Assembly: GCA_014529385.2 (NCBI GenBank) | Contig: CM043958.1 | Location: 86,808,525-86,872,524 of the forward strand | Reading direction: 5' to 3' | Origin: Adiantum capillus-veneris | Lineage: Eukaryota; Streptophyta; Polypodiopsida; Polypodiales; Pteridaceae | Length of the DNA: 64,000 nt | Shown here: positions 32,881 to 44,892 of the stretch, in pieces | Numbering within the stretch: the first letter of the stretch is position 1 | Layout: each line of letters opens with the position of its first letter | Notes under the pieces: generated by a model | Told to the model about the DNA's origin: nothing | The model's input: the letters and a program-made list of their open reading frames with translations, nothing else | Databases searched by the model: none | Position numbers and translations under genes: made by a program

Positions 32881-34651
32881 GATTTTTTCATGGAATCTGT
32901 CACTAGTGCCTGCCCTTAGTCCCCCTGAGTCCCTTTTAAGCCTAATTTCAACAAAAAAGTCAAATAAATAGAAAGTAACTCCCTGTGTGGATTTCAAAGC
33001 CTCCGAGCCGTCTTCTAAATTTTGGAGTGCTTTTCGGCGATGAAATTTCTTGATGTTGGTCTCCATAGCTTCCCGATCCCTTGGAGATCCTTGCCGTATG
33101 GTTTTTGTCGACTTTGGCTTCACCGGAGCTCCATTTGGCAATTTGTCGCTCTAGAAGCACCCGTGGTTGCGTTTACAAGTCTTTAATGATTTGTGGTGGT
33201 CTACCACCATAGGACTTGGTAATTGATGGTCTAGGAAAGCCGCTCGTGAAGTTTAGTGGCAAACGGACATGCGGTTTGGCCGCGAGAGCTATTTGACGCT
33301 TTGTGTGTCTGATACCGTTTCAGAAGTTTAGTGCCGCTTCGGGTCACCTTGTGGTCATGTGGGCTACATAGACTTGTCGAGCATGTCGAGATGCTCCTAC
33401 CCATGAATTTTGGTAGCATTTGGGCGCCTTTCCGCCGATTTCCCATTTTGTGGCCTCTTGCGGTATTCTAGGAATTAGGGTTTTTTCTGATGGTTTTCTA
33501 CTGCCTTTGGACATCCAAGACTAGTCTCCTATGCTAGGGTAAGCTGCCCCGATGAAGTCTTGTTGCTTTTGGGTTAGCCGTTAGGTGGCCGCTTCTACTT
33601 GTAGGTCTCTACGGCCCGCTTTGTGTGTGAACCCTACACTAGTTTTCGCGACAAAACAACAAACATGCGTGAAAAGCTCAAGGTGGTGAGGCTACCTCTC
33701 ATGTCTGAAGCCTGTTGGGTAGTCGTGCGCGTCGTAGAAGCTGCTGGAAGTTCTGCTCGCTCTAGGTGGCAGAAGCTCTCTCTTAAAGGACAATAGTGAA
33801 AATGAGCTAAAAATGAGGTGAAAATTTCTTATAATGGAGGTCCCCGAACCACTTTTCATGAAACTTGATATGTGCTCTCAACTTCTTGCAAGATGCGGTT
33901 TAGGCTCAAAAATTGCTTGATTTGGACTCCATTTGCCATGTTTACCAGAAATTTGGCATTTCGGTCAAAATCTGGCCAAAACATGCTTTCCGCTCCAGCC
34001 TCATAATTGCACCCCCACTGTACCATAGGTTGTCCTATAGTCACTGATCATCCCCATAATTTTTTTTTCATTAAGACCGTTTTTCACCTGCTTTTTGTAT
34101 TTTTGAAGTTTTTCTGCTGAAAATTAGCAAATTTATAAGGAAAATAGCAAATCAAACCTAGAAAATCCCCAAAAATCATAATAAATCAAAAACATCACCG
34201 CAAAACATTATATACACTCACATGCAATTTTTATGGCCGGATTTCTCCGTTTTATCAATATTTCGTCCGAAAATGGCTATTTCTACTTATATACACACAC
34301 CAAGGGGCTTGATTCGACGTTTGGCCCCATATACCTATAGATACATGCTGTATAAGGGCATATGTACTTGGGTTAGTCCAAAAAATTTCGCAATCAAACA
34401 ACAACCCTTAAAAATAGTCAAAAATCATGCCCTTTTTGCTCTTTCTGCTATTGGTTCCGCATTTGAGAATGCCTCCCCCCCTCCTAGCCGGAGTCCTCCC
34501 AGATGACAAGGTATCGCCTCGGAGTATGTGCCGTGCATAGGTTGAAATTTTTTTCTAATGCTTGGCCGATTAATGCGGCCCTGTTTTATGCATACCTAGT
34601 CAATGCATGGAAAAATTAATGCTGTGCAAGAGAAGGTTATAAGCAAGATGC
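32881..34651 (-). other. Non-coding spacer of the giant element
   Basis: This lies between the palindromic array and the second protease frame. The short frames at 33141-32797 and 33446-33231 are unlike any family I know. I see no repeat structure, and I take it as untranslated. Confidence 0.5.
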
Positions 34652-35779
34652 TTATTGGCATTCGCCTTCGAGGTTTCCTGTTTTCTTTGCAAGTAACAGT
34701 TGTAACTCTACCGCTCTCTGTTTAATTGTCTTTCTTGCAAAAGGTAGTCGCTTTGCTGTTACTGTTGATATGGCCGTAGTTGTCTCTTTGGAGAGGATTG
34801 GCTTGGCTGGAATTGCCATAGACCGTATCTCTTTTGCTTTCCATTGGTAGCTTGTTTTTGCCGGTTTTGGTAGGTTTTTTGCTACTTCCTTTGTTGCCAC
34901 TGTTTTGTTGCTTATTGGCATCCACATAAGTCGGTTTTTCGACTGCAAATGCAGCTGTCTGCCTTCCGATGTTGCTTGTACTGAAGGGAGTTCCTTTTGC
35001 TTTTGTTTCGGTATCCAAATGCGAGTAACATTTGGGTTATTGCTGAGCATTTTCTTTGGGAGCCATATCTGTTTTATGTCCTTGGTTTTTGGTTGAACTA
35101 TCTGCTTCGGTTGAATTCTTTCGTTGTATTGTTTTTGGTATGTCATGTCATTTCTATCCTTCCGCAGCCATACTTGTTTCCCTTGTTTTGGTAACCTAGA
35201 TCTTTGCACCGTGGTCGGTGACTTCGTATGTATGTAGTTAGCATGGTTGGCTTTTACCTGTTTGTTAGCCTTGGGTATCATGTTGTTCTTTGGTGGCACC
35301 CTTGCTTTTGGATCTTTTTCCAGTGATTGCATTGCTGGCAGCTTATTAGTCCGGGGTTGCGGAGCAAAGGCTATCACCTGTTGTTCTTGTGCATGCTGAA
35401 TTTTGACTGCATTCGCACTCCAATCTATTTGCACATTGTACTCTTTTTGCCAAGGTTGTCCCAACAACATGGGGTGTTGTGTGCTTTCATCCTTGACCAC
35501 ATAAAATTTGTGTGGGTAAATATATTGATGTACTTGTACATGCAATATAGTCCAGCCCAATGTTTTCAGAGAATGTGATGTACTACTTTCCAACACTTGT
35601 GGAGTAGGATGAAGTTGACTTGTGGGCTTGAGCTGTTTGTATAATCTGTAAGAGATCAAATTTGCTTGAGCTCCAGAATCAAGCAATGCCGCCGATTCAA
35701 CTTGATTGCTACCCACTTTGACTGCAATGATTGGCTCCACTATTTCTTCATCAAACTTCGTTAGTCGAATGGCAGTGAT
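34652..35779 (-). CDS. Second retropepsin domain with Trp-Pro-Lys repeats, C-terminal to integrase
   Basis: The frame has no stop for about 375 codons. It begins right after TGA 35782-35780 that ends the integrase frame, and it is in the same frame. Near its start, VKVGSNQVESAALLDSGAQ and ANLIS form a retropepsin active-site segment (D-S-G-A, near 35680). About 65 residues later HPMLLGQPW matches the second conserved segment of retroviral-type proteases. The rest is basic and holds scattered W-L/I-P-K-like motifs (QVWLRKD, QIWLPKK, RIWIPKQ, LMWMPIS). The element already has an ordinary protease at 45216-46073, so this is a second one in an unusual place. The first ATG is uncertain; it may originally have been fused to integrase. 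Confidence 0.8.
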   Translation of the reverse strand: MTAIRLTKFDEEIVEPIIAVKVGSNQVESAALLDSGAQANLISYRLYKQLKPTSQLHPTPQVLESSTSHSLKTLGWTILHVQVHQYIYPHKFYVVKDESTQHPMLLGQPWQKEYNVQIDWSANAVKIQHAQEQQVIAFAPQPRTNKLPAMQSLEKDPKARVPPKNNMIPKANKQVKANHANYIHTKSPTTVQRSRLPKQGKQVWLRKDRNDMTYQKQYNERIQPKQIVQPKTKDIKQIWLPKKMLSNNPNVTRIWIPKQKQKELPSVQATSEGRQLHLQSKNRLMWMPISNKTVATKEVAKNLPKPAKTSYQWKAKEIRSMAIPAKPILSKETTTAISTVTAKRLPFARKTIKQRAVELQLLLAKKTGNLEGECQ

Positions 35780-37000
35780 TCACAATGGTGCCCCACCGTG
35801 TTGTTGTTGTCGCAGAAGCCTTCGTTTTGCAATGCGTTCTTTTGCTTCTGCTTGAGCTTCTTCTTGTACTCTCTGTTTCTCCTTCATTCGTTGTTTTCCT
35901 TGATGGATTTGTTGAAGAATATTCTGTGTTAGTGGTAAATGATATTTCTTCAATCGACACCCACTAATCCAATTTGGCATTTCTTCAAGTGCTAATGTAG
36001 CAAGCTTGACAGCTCCGCTTTGTGATAGATCACTAATCACAAAGGGTCCCATCCCTCACTTTTTAAGTTTCTTGGCATGTTGCTTCAAAGTATAAACAAG
36101 TACATAATCACCTATTTTGAACTCTTTCGTGCGTACATGCTTGTCAAACAACTCTTTTTGTCTTCTCTTTTTAGCATAGATTGAAGCTACAACTCTCAAG
36201 CGGAGTTCATCTAGCTTTTCAAGATCATCTATTCTTGAAGAGAGCTCATGGCTTATCCATTCTAGGTGTTTCGCTACTCGTAGAGTTGGAATTAAAAACT
36301 CTATAGGTAATATAGCATTTAGGCCAAACACCATGTTGTACGGTGTCGTTCCTATCGATGTTTTGTAAGCTACCCTGTATGTCCATAGTGTTGAGTGTAG
36401 CTGCTGATTCCAATCTGTTCTTGACTCTGACACAATTTTAGTGAGAACCGTGCATAGTGTTTTATTTGTGGCCTCAGCTTGTCCATTTGCCTGTGGATGG
36501 TATGGAGCAGATTTCCTATGTATGACCATGAATTCCTCTAGCAGATATTCAATGACTTCATTAAGAAAATGTGTTCCACGATCACTGACAATTTCTATTG
36601 GTAAATCGTATCTTACAAAAACATTCTCATACAAAAATTGTGCAGTGGTCCGTGCATCTGCTTTTTGCGTTGCCTTGGCTTCCACCCATTTTGTGAGATA
36701 GTCCGTAGCCACAATGATATATTGGGTATGGGTGCGATATGCAGGGGGTGAAATAGGTCCCACAAAATCTATGCCCCATTTTGCAAATGCCCTTGCTCCC
36801 ATCATTGGCCGTAGTGGCATCTCATCTCTCTTTATTGGCACCTTGGTGTGCTGACATGCGTCACAATGATTTACAAACTCTTCAGCATCCATGTGCAATG
36901 TAGGCCACCATATTCCTGCGGTTAAGACGATTTTTGTTGTCTTATCGCCCGAAAAATGTCCTCCACTTATTCCGCTATGTGCATGTTCTAGAATCACCAG
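35780..37000 (-). pseudogene. Integrase of the giant element
   Basis: The zinc-binding module HAHSGISGGH...HCDAC (HX6HX30CX2C) is at 36979-36860. The core has KWGIDFVGP, IEIVSDRGTHF and ANGQAEATNKT, giving an intact D,D,E triad. The C-terminal domain has FKIGDYVLVY and, after one TGA at 36053-36055, GPFVISDLSQSGAVKLATL and WISGCRLKKY. The basic tail ends at GGAPL-TGA (35782-35780). Two stops (near 37000 and at 36055) break an otherwise complete gypsy integrase. The downstream protease is in the same frame. Confidence 0.9.
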
Positions 37001-37651
37001 CTATTCACTTTCACTTGCACAGATTCTAAGTTGATTGTCCTTTCCTTGCTTATGAAGTTGGTTCCCGATTAACTGAAAGTCGCGAGCCTCCAGCTCTATA
37101 GCCCTTTTCCGTGCTCTTGTTATGTTTTCAGGAAACGTTCTCGTGGTTAAGAAATCAATGATATATTGACTCCATGCAGGTGCAATGTTTACCTGAAACA
37201 ATGTCGCGTGATCCACTAGTCGTTTGGCACTACATATAGCACAATTGGTAACATAAGAATGTTTGTTCGCATACATAGTTGGCCAATAAAACCCTAACTA
37301 TTTCAGTCTCTAGTGTGTTTTCACTGTTGAACAATGAAATGCACAATCCTGGACATGTGCTTCTTCAAGGTAACACTCGAATTCTTACGGATTTATATAT
37401 AATCGTAGAATTTGGTCCGATCCTAGATGATACAGTCGTCCTGCAATCAACTAGAAGTTTTTTGTTTATCAAATTGTTTGTTGTTTGGACATGTATTCCG
37501 TATTATCAAACCTACCTCCAAAGGAAAGAATGCTAACAATTTCTTGAGACCATTTGGGTATCATTTCAATATTGAAACGATAAGCATCTGGTATGTCATC
37601 ATCTACTCCTTCAGGAGCTTCCCCGTTGTGTATCCTTGAAAGATGATCCGC
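37001..37651 (-). pseudogene. Extra upstream copy of the linker plus integrase HHCC module
   Basis: In the same frame as RNase H and integrase, the minus strand shows FNIEMIPKWSQEI, LIAGRLYHLGSDQILRLYI, AHVQDCAFH (His at 37357) and FYWPT, then NCAICSAK near 37250. The ligand spacing is HX6HX30CX2C, exactly as in the downstream module whose first His is at 36979. The offset is 378 bases (126 codons). After it comes a second linker (PAWSQYIIDFLTTRTFP, ARDFQLIGNQLHKQGKDNQ). Several stops have accumulated in this upstream copy. The two modules have diverged strongly, so the duplication is old. Confidence 0.78.
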
Positions 37652-38992
37652 TCATAGATGGGTTTTACCCTTTTTGACCACCACTGTGAAATCAAACTCT
37701 AGCAATATAATAAACCAGCGTACAATTCTCCCTGTATTGCATGGTTTATTTACCAGATACAAAAGAGCTTGATGATCTGTGAAGAACACAAATTTGTTTG
37801 CGAGCAAATAATGCGGAAATTTCTTTACAGCATAGATCATTCCTAACCCCTCTCTTGCGGTGGTTGTGTAGTTCTTTTCCACACTGTTTAACTGTCGGCT
37901 TGCATAACAAACTGGAAAATCCATTGTTCCGTCTCCAAGTTGAGCCAGAATACTCCCGATTGCATATGCAAAAGCATCAATATGAACATGGAATATCTTT
38001 TCCCAATTTGGTGCTTTAAGTACAGGTGCTGATACAAGGTTTTCCTTCAGCTTTTGGAATGAAGTTTCACACTCCTCAGTCCAATCAAAATTGACTAGCA
38101 AACGATACAGAGGTTGTGCAATGACTGCATACATATATATAAATCTTCGATAATATCCGCAGTGTCCCATGAAGGATTGCACTTGTTTCGCATTAGTAGG
38201 CTTGGGTAGGTCTACTATGACTTTGACTTTGTCTAGGTCAGTGGTTATGCCATTTCTTGAGACAATGTGTCCTAAGATGCGGCCTTGCCTAACCATAAAA
38301 ATACACTTTTTCGGGTGAAGACAGATTCGATATGTCCTACATTTTTAAAATACCTTTTGCAAATGGTCAATATGTTCCTCTCGTAGAAGAGAGTGTACAC
38401 ATAGATCATCCATGTATATCTCTAAGAATATTCTCAGGTATTCTTTGAATGCGTGCATCATTAACCTTTGGAAGGTAGCTGGGGCATTAGTTAAGCCAAA
38501 TGGCATAACTTGATACGCATATATTCCCCATTCTGTGGCAAACGTTGTTTTGTGTTGATCCTCTATTGCAATTGCCAGTTGGTTGTATCCTGAAAACCCA
38601 TCGAGAAATGAATAAGCCCGTTTTCCAGCCACCCTCTCAAGTACATGTTCTATGATTGGAAAGGGATAATTATCCCTTATGGTGGCTGCATTTACCTTTT
38701 TGAGGTTTACATACACTCGCAGTTTTCCATTCTTTTTGGGGACTACCATAATGGGTGACACCCAATCTGTATGTTCGATTTCATAGATAAATTCAGCTTC
38801 CATCAGCTTGTCAATCTCCTCTTTGATTTATTTAGCAAATGTGTCATTATATGTATAAGGACGTTGTTTGCTAGGTTTTGCATCCAATTTCAAAGGAATT
38901 GTATGTTGGCATATCGATGGATCAACTCCTTAAAGGTCTTTACAGGACCATGGAAACACATCTTTATACTTCTTGAGAAGTTGTGTTAGCAA
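37652..38992 (-). pseudogene. Reverse transcriptase and RNase H of the giant element
   Basis: RT on the minus strand shows DWVSPIMVVPKKNGKLRVYV, YSFLDGFSGYNQLAI, MPFGLTNAPATFQRLM and the catalytic EIYMDDLCVHS. After a TAA at 38344-38342 it continues LGHIVSRNGITTDLDKV and FMGHCGYYRRFI. RNase H follows with HVHIDAFAYAIGSILAQ, VCYASRQLNSVEKNY and FFTDHQALLYLVNK, ending about 37652. Both parts are in one frame with three stops in total. There is no additional RNase H, unlike the tandem gypsy at 48218-64000. Confidence 0.9.
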
Positions 38993-39977
38993 TTATTCTT
39001 CTTCAGGCTCTAAATCGGTTGCAATATAGACCGGCTGAGGCTTCTCACCTGGTTCCGCGAGGTCTATCCTTTTTGCATTTTCTGGCCCATCGTAAGATTC
39101 GTGGTTTGTTCTTTCCCTGACTGGTGGTGTCATGATGATTTTTCTGTCTCGGATGGTAAATTTCCGATAGTGCAATGGTACATTCATGTTTCCCTTTTCC
39201 GACTCCCCTTTAACATCACTATCTTCTTCAGTAGTCCATATCTCTTGTAAAGACCGTTTCAGTTCTTGGTATTTCTGTTTACACTCCAGTTTGGTCCACT
39301 CTTGGTCTTTCATTGTTTCTTTTTTTGATTTTTGAGATTTTTGTGATTTTGTTTCTGTTTTAGATTTTCGTACTTGTTTTCTTTCCTCTCGCATTCTTTC
39401 CCTTCGAACTTTTGAGAATCTTCCTGATATTTGATCTTTTACACAATCCTCCGCTTTTACAAGCATCAAATAGTGAGGTTTACCTTTTATGCTGGGCATC
39501 AGGTTCTCTCTCGCTTTGTTTTCTGCTCGTTTTCTCCTATAGCGTTCTTGGCGTCTAGGGTGCCGATTAGCAAAATCATAAAACTCGATATTCTCTGTAT
39601 TCCCCCCACGCTCACTTGAGTCGTCTGAACACTCATTATCTGCATCATTATTTATTTCCAGATTTTCAGAGGAGTTATAAAACTCTTCTTGTTTTGGTGG
39701 TTCTATCGTCTCATCTCCTCCTGGTATAATGCTTACCATGTAGTAGGGTAGCACATCATAGCCATCCTTGTTGCAAAATTTTGTTGTTGGACTATCTGTA
39801 ATGGTACAGACATCCAATGTTGCTAGTATGTGTTCCCATTCTAGAGGTTCCAAGGCATCTTCAAGGAAAGGTTCCAGAATATACTCCTTGTCCTCAATCG
39901 CTCTTTCTAAGATGCATTCCTCTCTTCTTAAGCTTCCACAACATCCATAGCTCTTTTTGTTGCCCTAACCATGCCGG
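38993..39977 (-). pseudogene. Protease-RT linker region of the giant pol
   Basis: The frame 39853-38993 (286 codons) begins LEWEHILATLDVCTITD and has a highly charged middle (SGRFSKVRRERMREERKQ). It ends KPQPVYIATDLEPEEE-stop, a typical lead-in to gypsy RT. A one-base shift in an A-run near 39960 separates it from the protease frame to the right, and the copia insertion at 39978-45215 splits the two. Confidence 0.75.
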
Positions 39978-40300
39978 TGTAAAGAATGAGGATGCAAGAG
40001 AGATACACAAGACAAGCACAAATCACACAGAGATGGAAAGCTTCTTCTTCTTCTTCACAGAAAAGAGAGTACAAAAATGACTAAGTGCTAAAGCTGAAAA
40101 ATAGCACATATGTACATGCGGTCACTAAGTGTGAACTCGCTAGAAGCGTACTAGGCTGGCACTATAAGTGTAGTCCAGCTGTAGAATCACTGGCAGAGAT
40201 CCTCCATGTCGGTCACCTAACGCGCCAGTGAGTAAATGCCGTAAGCGGCCAAGACCCGTAGTGGATGCCAGCTCAAGGTGTAGAGCTTGACATCTCAACA
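39978..40300 (-). repeat. 3' LTR of the young copia
   Basis: On the minus strand it runs TGTTGAGATGTC...CATTCTTTACA. The purine tract CTCGAGGGGGAG (minus strand, 40313-40301) adjoins it. The pol frame runs into it, using its first bases to encode the last residues (VEMSSSTP). Confidence 0.95.
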
Positions 40301-41091
40301 CTCCCCCTCGAGCTCTGCATGTCGCAGAGTCCAAGCATAGTCCGAAAACGTCGAAGCTTCTCAGCTCCGAGGGCCTTGGTAAAGATATCCGCTATCTGCT
40401 CCTCTGTGCTGACGTAGACCAAGTCGATATCGCCCACCAACACTCGCTCTCGAACGTAGTGGTAATGGATCTCTATGTGTTTGGTCCTAGCATGGAACAC
40501 TGGGTTCCTAGCCAGCTGCATGCTGTTGAGGTTGTCACAATGAATGACAATCTGCTGGTCCACCAGCACTCCCAAGTCCTCAAGTAATGTGCGTAGCCAA
40601 GCTACCTCGCACGCTGCAACTGCTGCACCTCTGTACTCGGCCTCTGTGCTCGATAAAGCAACCGTAGGCTGCTTTTTGCTGCTCCAAGTAATAGCAGCAC
40701 TCCCAAAAGAGAACATGAAGCCACTCGTAGATCTCCTATCAACAATGCTACCTGCCCAATCTGCATCTGTATTCCCATAGAATGCTAATGGTGCATCTGT
40801 TGCATAGAACAATGCGTAGTCAAGAGTCCCTTGCACATACCTAAGTGTGCGTCGTACTCCATCCAAATGTGGCTTCCTCGGAAGATGCATGAACTGACTC
40901 TCCAAGCCTACTGTGTAGCTCAAGTCTGGCCTCGTGATAGTCAAGTAGATTAGACTACCCACAATCTTCCTGTATATGTTGACATCCTCAACAACATCAC
41001 CCTTCTCTGCACTCAGCTTTGCATTCACATCCAAGGGAATAGAAATTGGCTTACAATCAGCCATACCATACTTTGACAACATGTCCAAAGC
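40273..41091 (-). CDS. Copia pol C-terminus: RT end and RNase H
   Basis: This is the continuation, in the same frame, of the gag-pol frame after a single nonsense codon (TAG 41094-41092, where the sister copy at 23929-25320 has CAG). It contains ITRPDLSYTVGLESQF, GNTDADWAGSIVDRRSTSG, ALSSTEAEYRGAAVAA and HARTKHIEIHYHYV, all typical of copia RNase H. The stop is about 30 bases inside the 3' LTR. Only the one nonsense codon separates it from the rest. Confidence 0.9.
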   Translation of the reverse strand, partial: ALDMLSKYGMADCKPISIPLDVNAKLSAEKGDVVEDVNIYRKIVGSLIYLTITRPDLSYTVGLESQFMHLPRKPHLDGVRRTLRYVQGTLDYALFYATDAPLAFYGNTDADWAGSIVDRRSTSGFMFSFGSAAITWSSKKQPTVALSSTEAEYRGAAVAACEVAWLRTLLEDLGVLVDQQIVIHCDNLNSMQLARNPVFHARTKHIEIHYHYVRERVLVGDIDLVYVSTEEQIADIFTKALGAEKLRRFRTMLGLCDMQSSRGSVEMSSSTP

Positions 41092-44000
41092 ATACTATCT
41101 CTGTGATAGCCATACACCCTCTGGAGTCCTGATCACCTCAATTCCAAGAAAGTAGCGCAACTCGCCTAAATCTTTCATTTCAAACTCCTGTTTGAGAAGA
41201 CCCTTCACATGGTCAATCTCCATAGCATTGTCACCAACAATAATAAGGTCATCTACATATATGGTAATGACCACAATCCCCACATCACTCTCACGTACAT
41301 AGAGTGAATGATCAACATGAGCTCTCCTAAACCCAATACTGACAAGATACTTGGCAATCCTGTCATACCATGCTCTAGAGCCCTGCTTCAAACCATACAA
41401 AGCTTTGAGAAGCCTGAATACATAATCTGGGTAACTTGGATCGACATAACCAGGTGGCTGATCCATATACACTTCCTCTTGCAACTCACCATTCAAGAAG
41501 GCATTCTTTACATCCATTTGATGCATAATCCATCCTCTAGATGCAGCCACTGGCATGACAGCTCTCACAGTCGTCATCTTTGCCACTGGAGCAAAGGTCT
41601 CCTCATAGTCTATGCCATACGTCTGTGCATAACCCTTTGCGACCAGCCTTGCCTTGTGACGCTCAATGTTACCATCAGCCTTATGATTGGTTTTATACAC
41701 CCATTTACAGCCAATAGTTTTCTTGCCACTTGGCAATGGCACCAACTCCCATGTGTCGTTTGCTTCCAATGCAGCCATCTCTTCATTCATTGCATCATCC
41801 CAATGCACATTTCCAACTGCATCCTCAAAACATGTGGGCTCCACATCCTGTATCACCTTAGCCATGTAGGTTTGGTGATGCGCTTGATACCCATCATAAG
41901 TCAATTTCTGAACTGGATTTTTGACTCTATTAGATCTGCGCGGTCCTGGGTCACTCCTTTGCCCTCTAGCATCTTCTTGTACTTTCCTTACACCAGGTGT
42001 CCTGACAGCCGGAATTCCAAATTCCTCATCAAGACTTTGTTCAGAACCATCTGAATCCATGTCTACATGTGAAAAACCTGATGATGTATCAGCCATAAAG
42101 GGAGGTTCATCAACCTTTTCCTTTCCTTTTCGTGATACATTCCCTGTACCTGTTGGTGGAGTAACCTGCGTACGTAGTCTACCATTCCATGGTTTCTCAA
42201 CAGAGCCACGAGAAGAGGACTCTTGTGGTCCACTCAAAACCTGTGATTGTGGCCTCACATTTTGTACAACCACATCATCTTTTACATCAGCCCCAATAGT
42301 GCCATGTGCATTACTGTACCGGCTGCTCATCTCATCAAAGACTACATCTCTGCTCACTCGTAATTCTCGTGTAGTAGGATTGTAGCACCTGTACCCCTTT
42401 TGTTCAAGGGAATAGCCCACAAGAATACATTTCTTTGCTTTAGGATCCAATTTCCTACGCAACTCATCTGGTACATGCACATAAGCTATACATCCAAACA
42501 CTTTCAAGTGTGCCAAATCAGGCTTTGTACCTGTAAACTTTTCCTCAGGTGTTACATCATGCACCGCAGCTGTAGGTGTCCTGTTCATAATGTACACAAC
42601 TGTATTTACGGCTTCAACCCAGAAATGATGAGGCATGTTCTTCTCATTCATCAATGCACGTGCAACCTCTGCAATGTGCTTGTTTTTCCTTTCTGCGACC
42701 CCATTCTGTTGTGGAGTATATCTGCATGTAAATTGCCTGCGTATACCATGCATTCGCAGAAAATCTAAAAAATCATTGGAGAAGTCCTCTCCCCCTCCAT
42801 CTGACCTCAATGTCTTGATTTGCATATCTGTCACCTTCTCAATCATGACTTTGAAGTCTTGAAAGTGACCAAACACTTCACTTTTGTTACGCATGAAGTA
42901 GACCCATACTTTCCTTGTATGGTCATCAATGAAAGAGACATAATACCTGCAACCATGTATACTTGCAGTATTGGTTGGACCCCAAACATCTGTGTGCACC
43001 ACCTCAAGTGGATTTTTACATACATTGCGCTCATGTGGAAATGAGCCCTTTGACTGTTTTCCAAACTGGCATGCTGCACACACTTTATGCATACCATCCA
43101 CCTTGAATTTGGGCAAACCCTTTACAATTTGTTTTGATTGCATGCTGCGCAATCTCTGCTCATTGACATGGCCAATGCGTTTGTGCCAAATGTCAATATC
43201 AGCCACAACACCTGTGCCTTGTGCAAATAATGCAGCTTTTACCTCAAGCATGTCTACATTCAGCGTAAACATTCTGCCCACACATTTGCCCTCTGTGATC
43301 AGCTTACAGCCATTCTGGAAATCTTCTACATAACAGCCATTTGGATTGAAGCGAACCTGCAAACCCTGCTCAACCATTTGTCCAACAAAAACAAGATTCT
43401 TTGTAATGTTTGGGACATGAAGTACATCTGCTAAGTGCTTTGATTTCCCACTCTTCGTATTTAGAGGTATGTCCCCTACATGAGCAATGGGGTGAGTTGT
43501 GTCATCTCCTGTCTGCACATAGCCTGACACATCTGGTTTGCGCATATCTCTAAAGCACTCTCCACGAGACGTCATGTGATTAGAGGCACCTGAATCCACA
43601 TACCAAACATCATCTTGGGTGGAACTCTCTGCAGTCATTGTATTCATTACCTGCTGCATAACAAACATGCGCTCGTTTTTGCTATCATCTGCATCTCTGC
43701 TAGTAGATGCATAGTTTCCCTGTTCTCTCTTTCCACTTGCTTTTACCTTTGGACGGTCACGTGACATGTGACCTCTTTCACCACAAGTCCAACATTCTCT
43801 GCTATCTGCAGTGTGTTGCTGCCTGCTTGATCCTACACCACGACCTCTTTGACTCCCCCTGCCTTGAAACTGGTTTCCCCTGCCACCTGTATTGTTTTGA
43901 TTTGATTGACCTTCCAGAAATTGGCCCCTGCAACCCCTTGGGCCTCGACCACGACCTCTACCTCTACCTCTGTTGGAGTTAGAATAGAAGGCCTGTTCAG

Positions 44001-44622
44001 AATTATTTCTGCCATGAGAAGAAGATGTGTCAAGGTTCTTCTCCTCAAGAATAAGCATAGAAATCAAATCTTGGAACACGAGGATGTCGTCTCTTGTATT
44101 CATGGAAGACCTAAAATGTACATACTCATCTCCTAGACCATCCAAGCATGCACGGACAATGTCATCGTCTTCCACTGAGACTTTAATAGATCCAAGAGCC
44201 TCAATGATACTCTTGATCTTCAAGGCATAATCATTGATTGAGAGGTTGTTCCTCTTAACCTGATTTAGCTCCGACTTTAGTTGAAGCTTCCTGGCCTTGG
44301 TGTTCACCTCGAACACTCTGCCTAAGTTTCTCCATGCAATGGCAGGGGTTTCAGTATCCTGTAGATAGCCCATCATGCCATCTGTGATGCTCATAGAAAG
44401 CCAATACATCACTTTGCTCTGGCCTTGTTGCCAGTCCCTCAAAGCTTTCCTTTGTTCTGCTGTAGCATTTGCCTCGGGAATCTCTGGTTCCTTTTCATTG
44501 TCTACTTCTACATAGTCCCAATAACCTTTTCCTTTTAGGAAATTTGTTATTCTGAACTTCCATGCAGGGTAGTTATTTTTCTCAAGCTTCTCAGTAACAA
44601 TCTGACTGAAACCGCCAGACAT
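41092..44622 (-). CDS. Copia gag-pol polyprotein, 1,175 codons to a premature stop
   Basis: The start is ATG 44622 (MSGGFSQIVTEKLEKNNYPA). Residues 1-200 are the copia gag. RGRG-rich sequence at 218-262 precedes the zinc knuckle CWTCGERGHMSRDR, whose fourth ligand (residue 290) is Arg instead of Cys. The protease active site is VDSGASNHM (Asp343). GAG-pre-integrase is near 478-530 (WHKRIGHVNEQ, CAACQFGKQSKG). The integrase core has Asp545, Asp608 and Glu644 (HTDVWGP, RSDGGGED, PQQNGVAERKN). RT follows from about 920 (WELVPLPSGKKTIGCKWVYK, MDVKNAFLNGELQEEVYM, IYVDDLIIVG) and is cut by TAG at 41094-41092. Apart from the zinc knuckle and the stop, the key residues look intact. Confidence 0.93.
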
Positions 44623-44880
44623 CTTGAAGCACTAAGACAAAATAGCTGCAATCTGCAAAAACCTGCAAATCTGCTGAACCTGCTATCGTGGTACTTGTAA
44701 CGCTTTTTACACTCAACGAGTGTCCACAATCAAGTGTACATACAACCACTGTACTTGTACAGTAAATCTCTGTATATTGCACTTTGGAGACCTGTTCAGA
44801 AACTTTGGAGATCTGGTCGTGGATTGCGAACGAAGGAATTGTGATGCTCTTGCTCACTTAGCCTCTCTTGCCTGCACCAG

Positions 44881-44892
44881 GCTCTGATACCA
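44881..44892 (-). other. Primer binding site, initiator-Met tRNA
   Basis: The minus strand reads TGGTATCAGAGC directly after the LTR end ...TTTACA. Confidence 0.95.

Noticed and set aside
37366-37640. Plus-strand frames between RNase H and integrase as small genes
   Set aside because: They are antisense to the decayed extra zinc module and have no features of their own.
41308-42054. 248-codon open frame on the plus strand
   Set aside because: It is the antisense of the copia pol frame at 41092-44622, has no domain-like sequence, and follows from codon bias of the opposite strand.
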